Shown here: one piece after another, positions 7,697-13,978 of the stretch | How positions within the stretch are numbered: the first letter of the stretch is position 1 | Layout: each line of letters opens with the position of its first letter | The notes under the pieces: generated by a model | Databases searched by the model: none | Told to the model about the DNA's origin: nothing | The model's input: only the letters and a program-made list of their open reading frames with translations | Assembly (NCBI GenBank): GCA_026396945.1 | Contig: JAPLVX010000035.1 | Span: 8,415-22,683, forward strand | Direction: 5' to 3' | Source: Candidatus Falkowiibacteriota bacterium | GTDB taxonomy: Bacteria > Patescibacteriota > Patescibacteriia > Patescibacteriales > UBA12465 | DNA: 14,269 bases | Made by a program: the position numbers and the translations under genes

Positions 7697-9340
7697 ATGT
7701 TTAAAAAAATTTTTCGTCAGCAAATAAATAGTGTGACTGTCGCCGCCGCTTTAGTGGCTTTATCGTCTTTAGCCTCACGCGCCTTAGGGGTGGTTCGTGA
7801 CCGTATTTTAGCTGGCCAGTTCGGAGCGAGCCAGTCTTTGGATATTTATTATGCCGCTTTTCGGATTCCGGACTTAATTTTCAATTTATTAGTTTTGGGC
7901 GCCTTGTCGGCCGGTTTTATCCCGATATTTTCCGGACTAATAAAAGATATGAAATGTGATTCCGGCGCCTGCTATAGCGACTCGCCTAACCATGAAGCTT
8001 GGCGCTTGGCCCTTAATGTTTTAAATTTGTTAACTTTGTTTCTCTTAATTTTATCAGTTATTGGGATGATCTTTGCTCCCCAAATAGTTCGCCTGATTAC
8101 CCCAGGCTTTAGTCCGGAAGCGCAAAGACAAACCGCCAATTTAACGCGGATTATGTTCTTGTCGCCGATATTTTTAGGAATTTCCGGTGTTTTAGGCGGG
8201 GTTTTACAATCATTCAAACGTTTTTTCCTTTTTTCCTTTGCTCCGATTATGTATAATTTGGGCATTATTGTCGGCGCCCTATATTTATCTAAACCATATG
8301 GCTTGGCTGGTTTAGCGATCGGGGTGGTGATTGGTGCCTTCCTACACATGCTGATTCAAGTACCGACTGTTTTTGGGCTTGGTTTTCGTTATAAATTAAA
8401 ATTTTATTTTAAAGATTTAAAAACTCGGCAAATTGCCAAAATGATGGTGCCGCGGACCCTGAGTTTGGCGATTTCTCAAATTAATTTAGTTGTTATCACT
8501 ATTATCGCTTCCAGCTTGGCCAGCGGATCTTTATCGGTTTTTAATTTTGCCAATAATTTGCAATCTTTTCCGATCGGCATCTTCGGCATTTCTTTTGCGA
8601 CGGCCGCTTTTCCCGCTCTCGCCTTGGTTGCTCATGATAAGAATAAACTCAAAAAGAGTTTCTCTTTACCGTTTCGCCAAATTTTATTTTTTATCATCCC
8701 AGCCACAGTTTTTTTAATAACTCTCCGCGCCCAGATAATCCGAGTTTTACTCGGGAGCGGTGAATTTGATTGGCAAGCGACTGTTTTAACGATGAATTGT
8801 TTAGCTTTTTTTGCTCTAAGCCTATTTGCTCAAGCGACGATTCCACTTTTAACCAGGGTTTTCTACGCGCGTCATGATTCTAAAACGCCTTTTTATTTAG
8901 GTTTGATTACAGTTGCCCTGAACGTTGTTTTGTCCGTACTCTTAGCTCCGAGTATGGGTATAGCCGGTCTCGCCCTGGCTTTCTCTTTAGCTAATATCGT
9001 TAATTTTATTTTGTTAGGCGTCTGGCTTTATAGTGAAGTGGGAGATTTAGATATTAAAAATATTTTTTGGTCAGTCGGAAAATTCTGTTTAGCCGCAATT
9101 GTCGGCGGTGCGGCCTTACAGGTGACAAAATTATTAGTTTGGCCGTATATAGATATGACGCGGTTTACCGGGGTATTTATTCAGCTTTGCGCCTCTTTGG
9201 GCGTGGGCCTAATTGTTTATTTGGGGGTTTGTTATATTTTTAAAAGTGAAGAGTTATTTGGTCTCCTAGCTTCGCTCTCTCACCGTTGGCCATTTAAAAA
9301 AGTTGAGATTGACGATCAGGGTGAAGCGCGCGGGGTCTAA
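7697..9340 (+). CDS. murJ: MurJ, lipid II flippase
   Basis: Integral membrane protein of the MOP superfamily that moves the undecaprenyl-linked peptidoglycan precursor lipid II to the outer face of the cytoplasmic membrane. The 547 residues fit the family. Signature stretches are SRALGVVRDRILAGQFGAS (27-45) and DIYYAAFRIPDLIFNLLVLG (49-68), followed by ALSAGFIPIFSG. FISFATAAFP-type sequence (GISFATAAFPALA) lies mid-protein, and SKTPFYLGLITVALNVVLS begins the later helix bundle. About fourteen hydrophobic segments can be traced. A short loop at 81-103 carries two cysteines (C87, C92) and is polar, possibly a lineage-specific loop. The charged C-terminal tail is cytoplasmic. Its presence shows that the organism exports peptidoglycan precursors. 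It appears to have its own promoter and a repeat-bearing leader. Confidence 0.94.
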   Translation: MFKKIFRQQINSVTVAAALVALSSLASRALGVVRDRILAGQFGASQSLDIYYAAFRIPDLIFNLLVLGALSAGFIPIFSGLIKDMKCDSGACYSDSPNHEAWRLALNVLNLLTLFLLILSVIGMIFAPQIVRLITPGFSPEAQRQTANLTRIMFLSPIFLGISGVLGGVLQSFKRFFLFSFAPIMYNLGIIVGALYLSKPYGLAGLAIGVVIGAFLHMLIQVPTVFGLGFRYKLKFYFKDLKTRQIAKMMVPRTLSLAISQINLVVITIIASSLASGSLSVFNFANNLQSFPIGIFGISFATAAFPALALVAHDKNKLKKSFSLPFRQILFFIIPATVFLITLRAQIIRVLLGSGEFDWQATVLTMNCLAFFALSLFAQATIPLLTRVFYARHDSKTPFYLGLITVALNVVLSVLLAPSMGIAGLALAFSLANIVNFILLGVWLYSEVGDLDIKNIFWSVGKFCLAAIVGGAALQVTKLLVWPYIDMTRFTGVFIQLCASLGVGLIVYLGVCYIFKSEELFGLLASLSHRWPFKKVEIDDQGEARGV

Positions 9341-9346
9341 TCATAA

Positions 9347-9375
9347 TTGACCAAAACTCTTAAATAACCTAAGAT
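9347..9375 (+). promoter_or_regulatory. Candidate lepA promoter
   Basis: TTGACC (9347-9352) and TAAGAT (9370-9375) are separated by 17 bases. The -35 matches consensus at five positions and the -10 at four. Transcription would start near 9382, giving a leader of about 44 bases containing the hairpin at 9388-9409. Confidence 0.35.
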
Positions 9376-9387
9376 AATGATAGCTTT

Positions 9388-9409
9388 AAGCGATATTCTA
9401 ATGTCGCTT
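9388..9409 (+). terminator. Hairpin between murJ and lepA, terminator or leader element
   Basis: AAGCGATAT and ATGTCGCTT pair over nine positions, including one G-U, around a UCUA tetraloop. The 3' flank is TTATTTATATAA, weaker than a classical U tract. It could end murJ transcription or act as a leader stem 16 bases before the lepA ATG. Confidence 0.45.
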
Positions 9410-9425
9410 TATTTATATAAAAAGC

Positions 9426-11249
9426 ATGTCTGATTTAAATAAAATTAGAAATTTTTGTATTATTGCTCATATTGATCACGGGAAATCAACCCTGGCTGAT
9501 CGGATGTTAGAAATTACCAATACGGTTGAGAAACGAAAGATGAAAGAGCAATTACTCGACGGAATGGATATTGAACGGGAACGGGGAATTACGATTAAAT
9601 TACAGCCAGTAACCATGGATTATAATGGCTATAAACTTAATTTGATTGATACGCCCGGCCACGTTGATTTTTCGTACGAGGTTTCGCGTTCTTTGGCGGC
9701 GGTAGAAACGGCGGTTCTCTTGGTTGACTGCACGCAGGGTATCCAGGCGCAAACTTTGGCTAATTTATATTTAGCCTTAGAACAGGATCTAATTATTATT
9801 CCCGTAGTTAATAAAATTGACCTGCCGGCGGCCGATATCGCCAAAACTAAAAGAGAAATTATTAAATTATTAGGTTGCCAAGAGGAGGAAATAATTTGTA
9901 GTTCCGGGAAGACCGGAGCCGGGGTTAAAGAAATTCTAGACACCGTGATTGCCCACGGCCGCGCCCCTCGAGCAAATCTTAATGCCGCCGGAGCCGATTA
10001 TCCCCGAGCCTTAATTTTTGATTCGAAATACGATGAATATAAAGGGGTCGTCGCCTACGTTCGGGTTTTCGACGGACAGCTTAAAAAAGGTGACAAATTA
10101 AAACTGCTGGCTACTAAAGCCGAGAGTGAAATCTTGGATATCGGAATTTTTCGACCGGATTATTCTTCGACCGGCATTTTAAATGCGGGCGATATCGGCT
10201 ATGTAATTACCGGCTTTAAGCAAGTAGCCGAATGTCGGGTGGGCGATACTTTGACCGCTAATATCGGGGTTAATAACTCGACCAAGGTTCAACAATTGGC
10301 CGGTTACAAAGATGTTAAACCTATGGTCTTCGCCGGAATTTTCCCTAAAGAAGGTAATGATTTTAAAGAATTACGCGAGGCCATGGAAAAATTAAAACTA
10401 AACGATGCCGCCTTGATTTATGAACCGGAACGATCGGACGCTTTAGGCTTTGGTTTCCGTTGCGGCTTTTTAGGTCTGCTGCATTTAGAGGTTTTTCAAG
10501 AAAGATTGCGGCGCGAATATAATTTAGATTTAATCGTTACGATTCCGAGCGTGGCTTATCGCGTTTTTAAAAATGACGGTACCGAAATTATTATTCGCAC
10601 GCCGCAACGTTTGCCCGATCCGACTTTCATCGACCATATTGAAGAGCCTTGGGTGGCGCTTGATATTGTAAGCCCCAAGACTTATCTGGGTAATATTATT
10701 AAATTAGCCCAAGAAAAACGCGGGCTTTATAAAAACACTGAATATCTTTCAACTGAAGGCGACGATAGTCGGGTTTTACTTCATTACGAAATCCCGATGT
10801 CGGCTATTTTAACGGATTTTTACGATAAAATTAAAAGTGTTTCGGCTGGTTACGCTTCAATTAATTATGAGTATTTAGATTATCGTCGGGCCGACGTCGT
10901 TAAAATGGATATTATGGTGGCCGAAGACATTATTGAATCTCTAGCCACAATTGTTTATCGTGATCAGGCCTTCCGCGAAGGCAAAGAAGTCGTCCAAATT
11001 TTGAAAGAGACTTTGCCCAAGCAAATGTTCGTGGTAAAATTACAAGCGGCGATTGGTGGCAAGGTAATTGCCGCCGAAAGGTTGTCCGCCATGCGAAAAG
11101 ACGTCACCGCCAAACTATATGGCGGCGATGTTAGCCGGAAAAAAAAATTATTAGAGAAACAAAAGAAAGGAAAAAAGAAAATGATGGCGGCGGGCAAGGG
11201 AAGCGTGGATATTCCGTCCGATACTTTCGTCAAGATTCTGAAACGTTAG
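9426..11249 (+). CDS. lepA: Elongation factor 4 (LepA), ribosome-associated GTPase
   Basis: Translational GTPase that binds the ribosome and affects translocation or initiation under stress. The 607 residues match the family's length of about 600. GTP-binding motifs are intact: AHIDHGKST (14-22), RGITIK (53-58), DTPGH (75-79) and NKID (129-132). The G5 element reads SSGKTG where SAKTG is usual. The LepA-specific order then follows: domain II, FRCGFLGLLHLEVFQERL in domain III, the PSVAYRV segment, and the C-terminal domain with LRRD-like and RKKKLLEKQKKGKKKM sequences, ending VDIPSDTFVKILKR. This C-terminal domain and the lack of an EF-G domain IV separate it from EF-G and BipA. No Shine-Dalgarno sequence precedes the ATG. 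Confidence 0.97.
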   Translation: MSDLNKIRNFCIIAHIDHGKSTLADRMLEITNTVEKRKMKEQLLDGMDIERERGITIKLQPVTMDYNGYKLNLIDTPGHVDFSYEVSRSLAAVETAVLLVDCTQGIQAQTLANLYLALEQDLIIIPVVNKIDLPAADIAKTKREIIKLLGCQEEEIICSSGKTGAGVKEILDTVIAHGRAPRANLNAAGADYPRALIFDSKYDEYKGVVAYVRVFDGQLKKGDKLKLLATKAESEILDIGIFRPDYSSTGILNAGDIGYVITGFKQVAECRVGDTLTANIGVNNSTKVQQLAGYKDVKPMVFAGIFPKEGNDFKELREAMEKLKLNDAALIYEPERSDALGFGFRCGFLGLLHLEVFQERLRREYNLDLIVTIPSVAYRVFKNDGTEIIIRTPQRLPDPTFIDHIEEPWVALDIVSPKTYLGNIIKLAQEKRGLYKNTEYLSTEGDDSRVLLHYEIPMSAILTDFYDKIKSVSAGYASINYEYLDYRRADVVKMDIMVAEDIIESLATIVYRDQAFREGKEVVQILKETLPKQMFVVKLQAAIGGKVIAAERLSAMRKDVTAKLYGGDVSRKKKLLEKQKKGKKKMMAAGKGSVDIPSDTFVKILKR

Positions 11250-11304
11250 CACCAAGATCGCCCCTTATCCAATGTCTAGCTTAATAAATATTTAATTATT
11301 ATAT

Positions 11305-11403
11305 ATGAAGCGTAAAAAAATTGTCAGAGTGGTTTGGATTATCATCTCGCTCATGGTGATTATGTCGATGGTGATTTGGACCTTAGGCGCCAGTTACTTC
11401 TAG
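11305..11403 (+). CDS. 32-residue single-helix membrane peptide
   Basis: A short open frame of 33 codons with a strongly basic start (MKRKKIVR) and one hydrophobic helix (VVWIIISLMVIMSMVIW, about 9-25), ending LGASYF. The K/R-rich N-terminus followed by a helix predicts an inside-positive single-pass peptide. I recall similar small proteins from Patescibacteria genomes, but cannot confirm homology here. It lies 55 bp after lepA and 72 bp before recJ on the same strand. No Shine-Dalgarno site is visible. Function is unknown; possibilities include a helper subunit of a membrane complex. It is too short to be certain from sequence alone, though composition and topology are far from random. Confidence 0.6.
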   Translation: MKRKKIVRVVWIIISLMVIMSMVIWTLGASYF

Positions 11404-11426
11404 AGTTTTTAGAGGGAAAATTTGAA

Positions 11427-11460
11427 CTTGGCGGTGTGATAAATTCTTTAGGCCGCTAAG
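11427..11460 (+). repeat. Inverted repeat between the small peptide gene and recJ
   Basis: CTTGGCGG (11427-11434) pairs with CCGCTAAG (11453-11460) over eight positions, one of them G-U on the plus strand, around an 18-nt AT-rich loop. It ends 15 bases before the recJ ATG. No proper T tract follows, so it is more likely a leader structure than a terminator. Confidence 0.35.
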
Positions 11461-11475
11461 CTTAAATTTTTATCT

Positions 11476-13311
11476 ATGAAACAATGGCAACTCGCGTCGG
11501 TTTTGCCGGACGCTATAATTAAAAATAACCCGAAGATAAATCGGCTACTTTTGCAATTACTCTTTAATCGCGGTCTGACAACTGAGCCGAGTATTAAAGC
11601 TTTTTTGGCTAATGAATTAGATCCAGCTCAAGTTTTAAAAATAAGCGACCAAAGCGGTTCAGTTCTTGATGATTTATTTTTTTATGACCCTTTCTTATTT
11701 AAAGATATGACTGTGGCCATTGATTTAATAATTTCTCACATTAAAGCTGGCCATAAAATTTTGGTTTATGGTGACTATGATGCCGACGGGGTGACGGCGG
11801 CGGTGATTCTACTAGAAACTTTGAGAATTTTGCATGCCGAAGTTGATGTTTATTTACCGGATCGAGTAAGTGAGGGTTACGGGTTAAATAAAGCGGCGAT
11901 TAATCAAGCGGCCGCCAACGGATTTGATTTAATAATTACGGTTGATAATGGAATTCGTAATTTTGCGGAAGTAAATTATGCCAAAGAGCTGGGCTTAGAT
12001 ATAATTATAACCGATCATCATGTTTTGCCCGAAGACCCCAAAGAAATACCGGACTGTTTAATTATCAATCCGGCCGATAGCCGTAATAATTATCCCTGGC
12101 CAACGCTCGCCGGAGTGGGGACCGCTTTTAAATTAATTACGGCCTTAATGCATAAAGCTAATTTGCCTTTAAATCAGAAAAAATTAATTTTAGAAAAAAG
12201 TTTAGATTTAGTAGCGATCGGCACCATTGCTGATCTCGTCAGTTTATTGGGTGAGAACCGCCTGCTAGTTAAAAAGGGTTTAGAGGTTTTAAATCGCAGC
12301 CAGCGTTTAGGTTTAAATGAATTAATCAAAGCGGCGAAAATAAATGGCGGGAAAAAATTAGAAGCTTGGAATGTTGGCTGGCAGATAGGACCAAGATTAA
12401 ACGCGGCCAGTCGGGTCGGTCACGCCAATTCCGCCTTTGCCCTACTCACCACCACCGATGAGCTGGAAGCCAAGGCCTTGGCACAAGAATTAAGTCAACG
12501 TAATTCCAGCCGTCAGCAAATTACTGAAGAAATAATTAGCCAAGTTGAGGCGCAAATTGATCAAGCTAATATCCCGCCGCTGATCATTGGTCTGGCCGGT
12601 GAAGATCAGAATTGGAATGAAGGGGTAATTGGCTTAGTGGCCGGAAAAATTTGTGAGAAATATTATCGTCCAACTTTGATTATTACGCGGATTATTGAAG
12701 CGGCTGAATTTGATCAAATTGATAATAAATTAGTGGTCAAAAAAACGGTTTTTAAAGGCTCGGGTCGCTCGATTGAAGAATTTAATTTAATTGAGGCGAT
12801 TGAAAGCAAGGCGGAGTATTTAGATAAATACGGCGGTCATCCTATGGCCTGCGGTTTCTCGGTTAACAACGAGACAGATTTGGATAAGTTCAGACAAGCG
12901 ATTGTTAAAGAGGCGACTGATAAGTTGACCGGTCAGGAATTATTACCGAAAATAAAAATCGAAGCCGCCCTGAAATTAAGCGAACTTAATTTTGCTTTGA
13001 TTGAACAGCTAAACGCCTTAGCCCCCTATGGTCAGAATAACCCACAACCAAAATTCGTTTCTTATAATTTGCGCTTAGATGATATTATGACCATGGGTTT
13101 TGATAACCAGCATATTAAACTTCGAGTTGCTAGTGGCGCTGATAATCTTTGGGCGATTGCTTTTGGCGCGGCCGAAGAATATAAAGATTTTAAAGTTGGG
13201 GATCAAATTGATTTAGTCTACTACCTAGATATTAATGAATTTAACGGCCGGCGGGATATTCAATTAAAAATTGTGGATATTAAATTGTCTGATTCAAAGA
13301 AGGGCACATAA
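11476..13311 (+). CDS. recJ: RecJ, single-strand-specific 5'-3' exonuclease
   Basis: DHH-family nuclease that degrades single-stranded DNA 5' to 3' in recombination and mismatch or base-excision repair. The 611 residues fit the bacterial family. Metal-binding motifs are all present: GDYDADG (99-105), VDNGI (156-160) and ITDHHVLP (178-185). LAGVGTAFKL (211-220), AIGTIADLVSLLGENR (247-262) and GPRLNAASRVGHA (305-317) follow. The DHHA1 domain has NEGVIGLVAGKI (381-392) and the RNA/DNA-contact motif GGHPMACGFS (453-462), and an OB fold lies at about 490-605. Residues 408-424 form a polar insertion just before the FKGSGRS block, so that loop is longer than usual. The TAA stop is immediately followed by a strong terminator. 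No Shine-Dalgarno sequence precedes the ATG. Confidence 0.96.
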   Translation: MKQWQLASVLPDAIIKNNPKINRLLLQLLFNRGLTTEPSIKAFLANELDPAQVLKISDQSGSVLDDLFFYDPFLFKDMTVAIDLIISHIKAGHKILVYGDYDADGVTAAVILLETLRILHAEVDVYLPDRVSEGYGLNKAAINQAAANGFDLIITVDNGIRNFAEVNYAKELGLDIIITDHHVLPEDPKEIPDCLIINPADSRNNYPWPTLAGVGTAFKLITALMHKANLPLNQKKLILEKSLDLVAIGTIADLVSLLGENRLLVKKGLEVLNRSQRLGLNELIKAAKINGGKKLEAWNVGWQIGPRLNAASRVGHANSAFALLTTTDELEAKALAQELSQRNSSRQQITEEIISQVEAQIDQANIPPLIIGLAGEDQNWNEGVIGLVAGKICEKYYRPTLIITRIIEAAEFDQIDNKLVVKKTVFKGSGRSIEEFNLIEAIESKAEYLDKYGGHPMACGFSVNNETDLDKFRQAIVKEATDKLTGQELLPKIKIEAALKLSELNFALIEQLNALAPYGQNNPQPKFVSYNLRLDDIMTMGFDNQHIKLRVASGADNLWAIAFGAAEEYKDFKVGDQIDLVYYLDINEFNGRRDIQLKIVDIKLSDSKKGT

Positions 13312-13340
13312 AAAAACAACCCCAAGTGGGGATGTTTTTT
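13311..13340. terminator. Bidirectional intrinsic terminator after recJ
   Basis: CCCC (13320-13323) pairs with GGGG (13328-13331) across an AAGT loop. After one A-A mismatch, AAAAAACA (13311-13318) pairs with TGTTTTTT (13333-13340). The flanking A and T runs make it work in both directions. It overlaps the last base of the recJ stop, and on the minus strand it would end a transcript through the tRNA-like element. Confidence 0.9.
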
Positions 13341-13346
13341 GAGTTT

Positions 13347-13495
13347 ATGATGGTCACAATTTGCAAAACCCAAACTTAACAATATTATAATTATAGCAAG
13401 ATATTTTTTTTTGTCAATCTCGGCAATGTTAAAAGTGGACCCGCGGGGAGTCGAACCCCGAAACCCAATTGTTAAGTTTGGATTTATGACCACCA
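13347..13495 (-). repeat. Inverted duplication flanking and overlapping the tRNA-like element
   Basis: CCAAACTTAACAAT at 13370-13383 is the exact reverse complement of 13468-13481. A second block, TGGTCA at 13351-13356, matches TGACCA at 13487-13492, and the pairing extends to 13347 and 13495 with two A-C oppositions on the plus strand that become G-U on the minus strand. The two blocks are separated by internal loops of different size (13 and 5 bases), so it is an imperfect inverted repeat. Confidence 0.8.
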
Positions 13496-13503
13496 CCGGG
13501 CCC
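13436..13503 (-). ncRNA. tRNA-like RNA element lacking a D-arm
   Basis: Read on the minus strand, GGGCCCG (13503-13497) pairs with CGGGTCC (13443-13437) as a 7-bp acceptor-like stem with one G-U. A discriminator-like A (13436) follows, and CCA is not encoded. The T-arm is textbook: a 5-bp CGGGG/CCCCG stem (13460-13456 and 13448-13444) around TTCGACT, matching the GGTTCGANTCC box. In place of D and anticodon arms there are 11 unpaired bases (13496-13486) and one 8-bp hairpin (13485-13478 with 13468-13461) with a 9-nt loop ACTTAACAA. Total length is 68 nt. No anticodon is convincing. G-U pairs in two of the three stems would be A-C on the other strand, so minus-strand transcription is favoured. 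It may be a degenerate tRNA, an unusual D-armless tRNA, or a tmRNA-like domain without the message part. Confidence 0.5.
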
Positions 13504-13532
13504 AGGGTTAGAGCATAACATAAGCGTCTTGA

Positions 13533-13538
13533 ATTATA
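13533..13538 (-). promoter_or_regulatory. Possible -10 box for the tRNA-like RNA
   Basis: On the minus strand 13538-13533 reads TATAAT, about 30 bases before the acceptor-like stem. No good -35 sits 16-18 bases further upstream. A weaker extended -10-like TGTTATGCT lies closer, at 13519-13511. Either would let a transcript run to the terminator at 13311-13340, giving roughly 200 nt. Confidence 0.25.
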
Positions 13539-13566
13539 TTGAAATTTTTAATAAAACTTTTATAAA
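13539..13566 (+). promoter_or_regulatory. Candidate rnhA promoter giving a near-leaderless mRNA
   Basis: TTGAAA (13539-13544) and TATAAA (13561-13566) lie 16 bases apart, each matching consensus at five positions. The predicted start near 13573 leaves only a few bases before the ATG at 13577, and no Shine-Dalgarno site exists. Confidence 0.4.
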
Positions 13567-13576
13567 ATTATAAAAT

Positions 13577-13978
13577 ATGAAACTAACTATTTATACGGAC
13601 GGCGGGGCGCGAGGTAATCCCGGACCGGCCGGTCTCGGCGTCGTTATCTATAACGAAAAAAAAATATTGATTGGAGAAATTTCTGAGTATTTAGGCGTGG
13701 CGACTAATAATCAAGCCGAATATAAAGCGCTTATCGCGGCTTTGAAGAAAGCCAAAACCTTAGGCGCTACGGATTTACAATTCTATCTCGATAGTGAACT
13801 GGTGGTTAAGCAATTAAATCGAGAGTACAAAGTAAAAAACAAAGACTTGGCGCCTTTGTTTTTAGAAGTATATAATTTAAGTTTAAGTTTTAAGAATATT
13901 AAATTTTCTCATATTCGCCGCGAACTCAATCATGAGGCGGACCAACTGGCGAATGAAGCGATGGATCGGGGGCACTAA
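13577..13978 (+). CDS. rnhA: Ribonuclease HI
   Basis: Cuts the RNA strand of RNA-DNA hybrids, removing R-loops and primers. The 133-residue single-domain protein begins with MKLTIYTDGGARGNPGPAG, the classical first strand. The four catalytic acids are visible: D8 (YTDGG), E48 (QAEYKALIAAL), D72 (LDSELVVKQL) and D122 (NHEADQLANEA), with His119 in the flexible loop before the last. TNNQAEY is the substrate-backbone contact segment. It is shorter than the E. coli enzyme (155 residues) and lacks its basic handle insertion, as in many short bacterial and archaeal RNase HI proteins. Its stop overlaps the stop of the convergent 3D-domain gene. It is separated from recJ by the tRNA-like region and probably has its own promoter. 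Confidence 0.95.
   Translation: MKLTIYTDGGARGNPGPAGLGVVIYNEKKILIGEISEYLGVATNNQAEYKALIAALKKAKTLGATDLQFYLDSELVVKQLNREYKVKNKDLAPLFLEVYNLSLSFKNIKFSHIRRELNHEADQLANEAMDRGH

Noticed and set aside
7972..8349. A 125-codon open frame antisense to murJ.
   Set aside because: It is a shadow of the murJ codon pattern, with a Lys/Pro/Ile-rich composition and no family signature.
13357..13375. Plus-strand ATTTGCAAAACCCAA resembles the 5' region of E. coli tmRNA.
   Set aside because: It is on the opposite strand from the T-arm and lacks the preceding TTCGAC-type D-loop, so it cannot belong to the same RNA.
13371..13477. ACTTAAC and GTTAAGT fit the RYYYAAC/GTTRRRY core sites of an integron attC site about 100 bp apart.
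   Set aside because: Any perfect inverted repeat with one such heptamer gives the other. There is no cassette gene, integrase or L-box pattern, and the T-arm in between explains the sequence better.
13260..13496. A 78-codon open frame on the minus strand covering the recJ end and the non-coding interval.
   Set aside because: It runs through the terminator, the inverted repeat and the T-arm, and has no protein-like composition.
13500..13520. Plus-strand GGTTAGAGCA resembles the right half of a tRNA D-arm.
   Set aside because: There is no matching acceptor, anticodon arm or T-arm downstream on the plus strand.
13311..13780. A full tmRNA gene on the minus strand ending at the T-arm.
   Set aside because: A usual tmRNA of about 350 nt would have to lie inside rnhA. 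The 5' acceptor strand is already found 60 nt away, and no tag reading frame or pseudoknot domain is visible. A permuted tmRNA would need the 5' strand downstream of the T-arm, where none exists.
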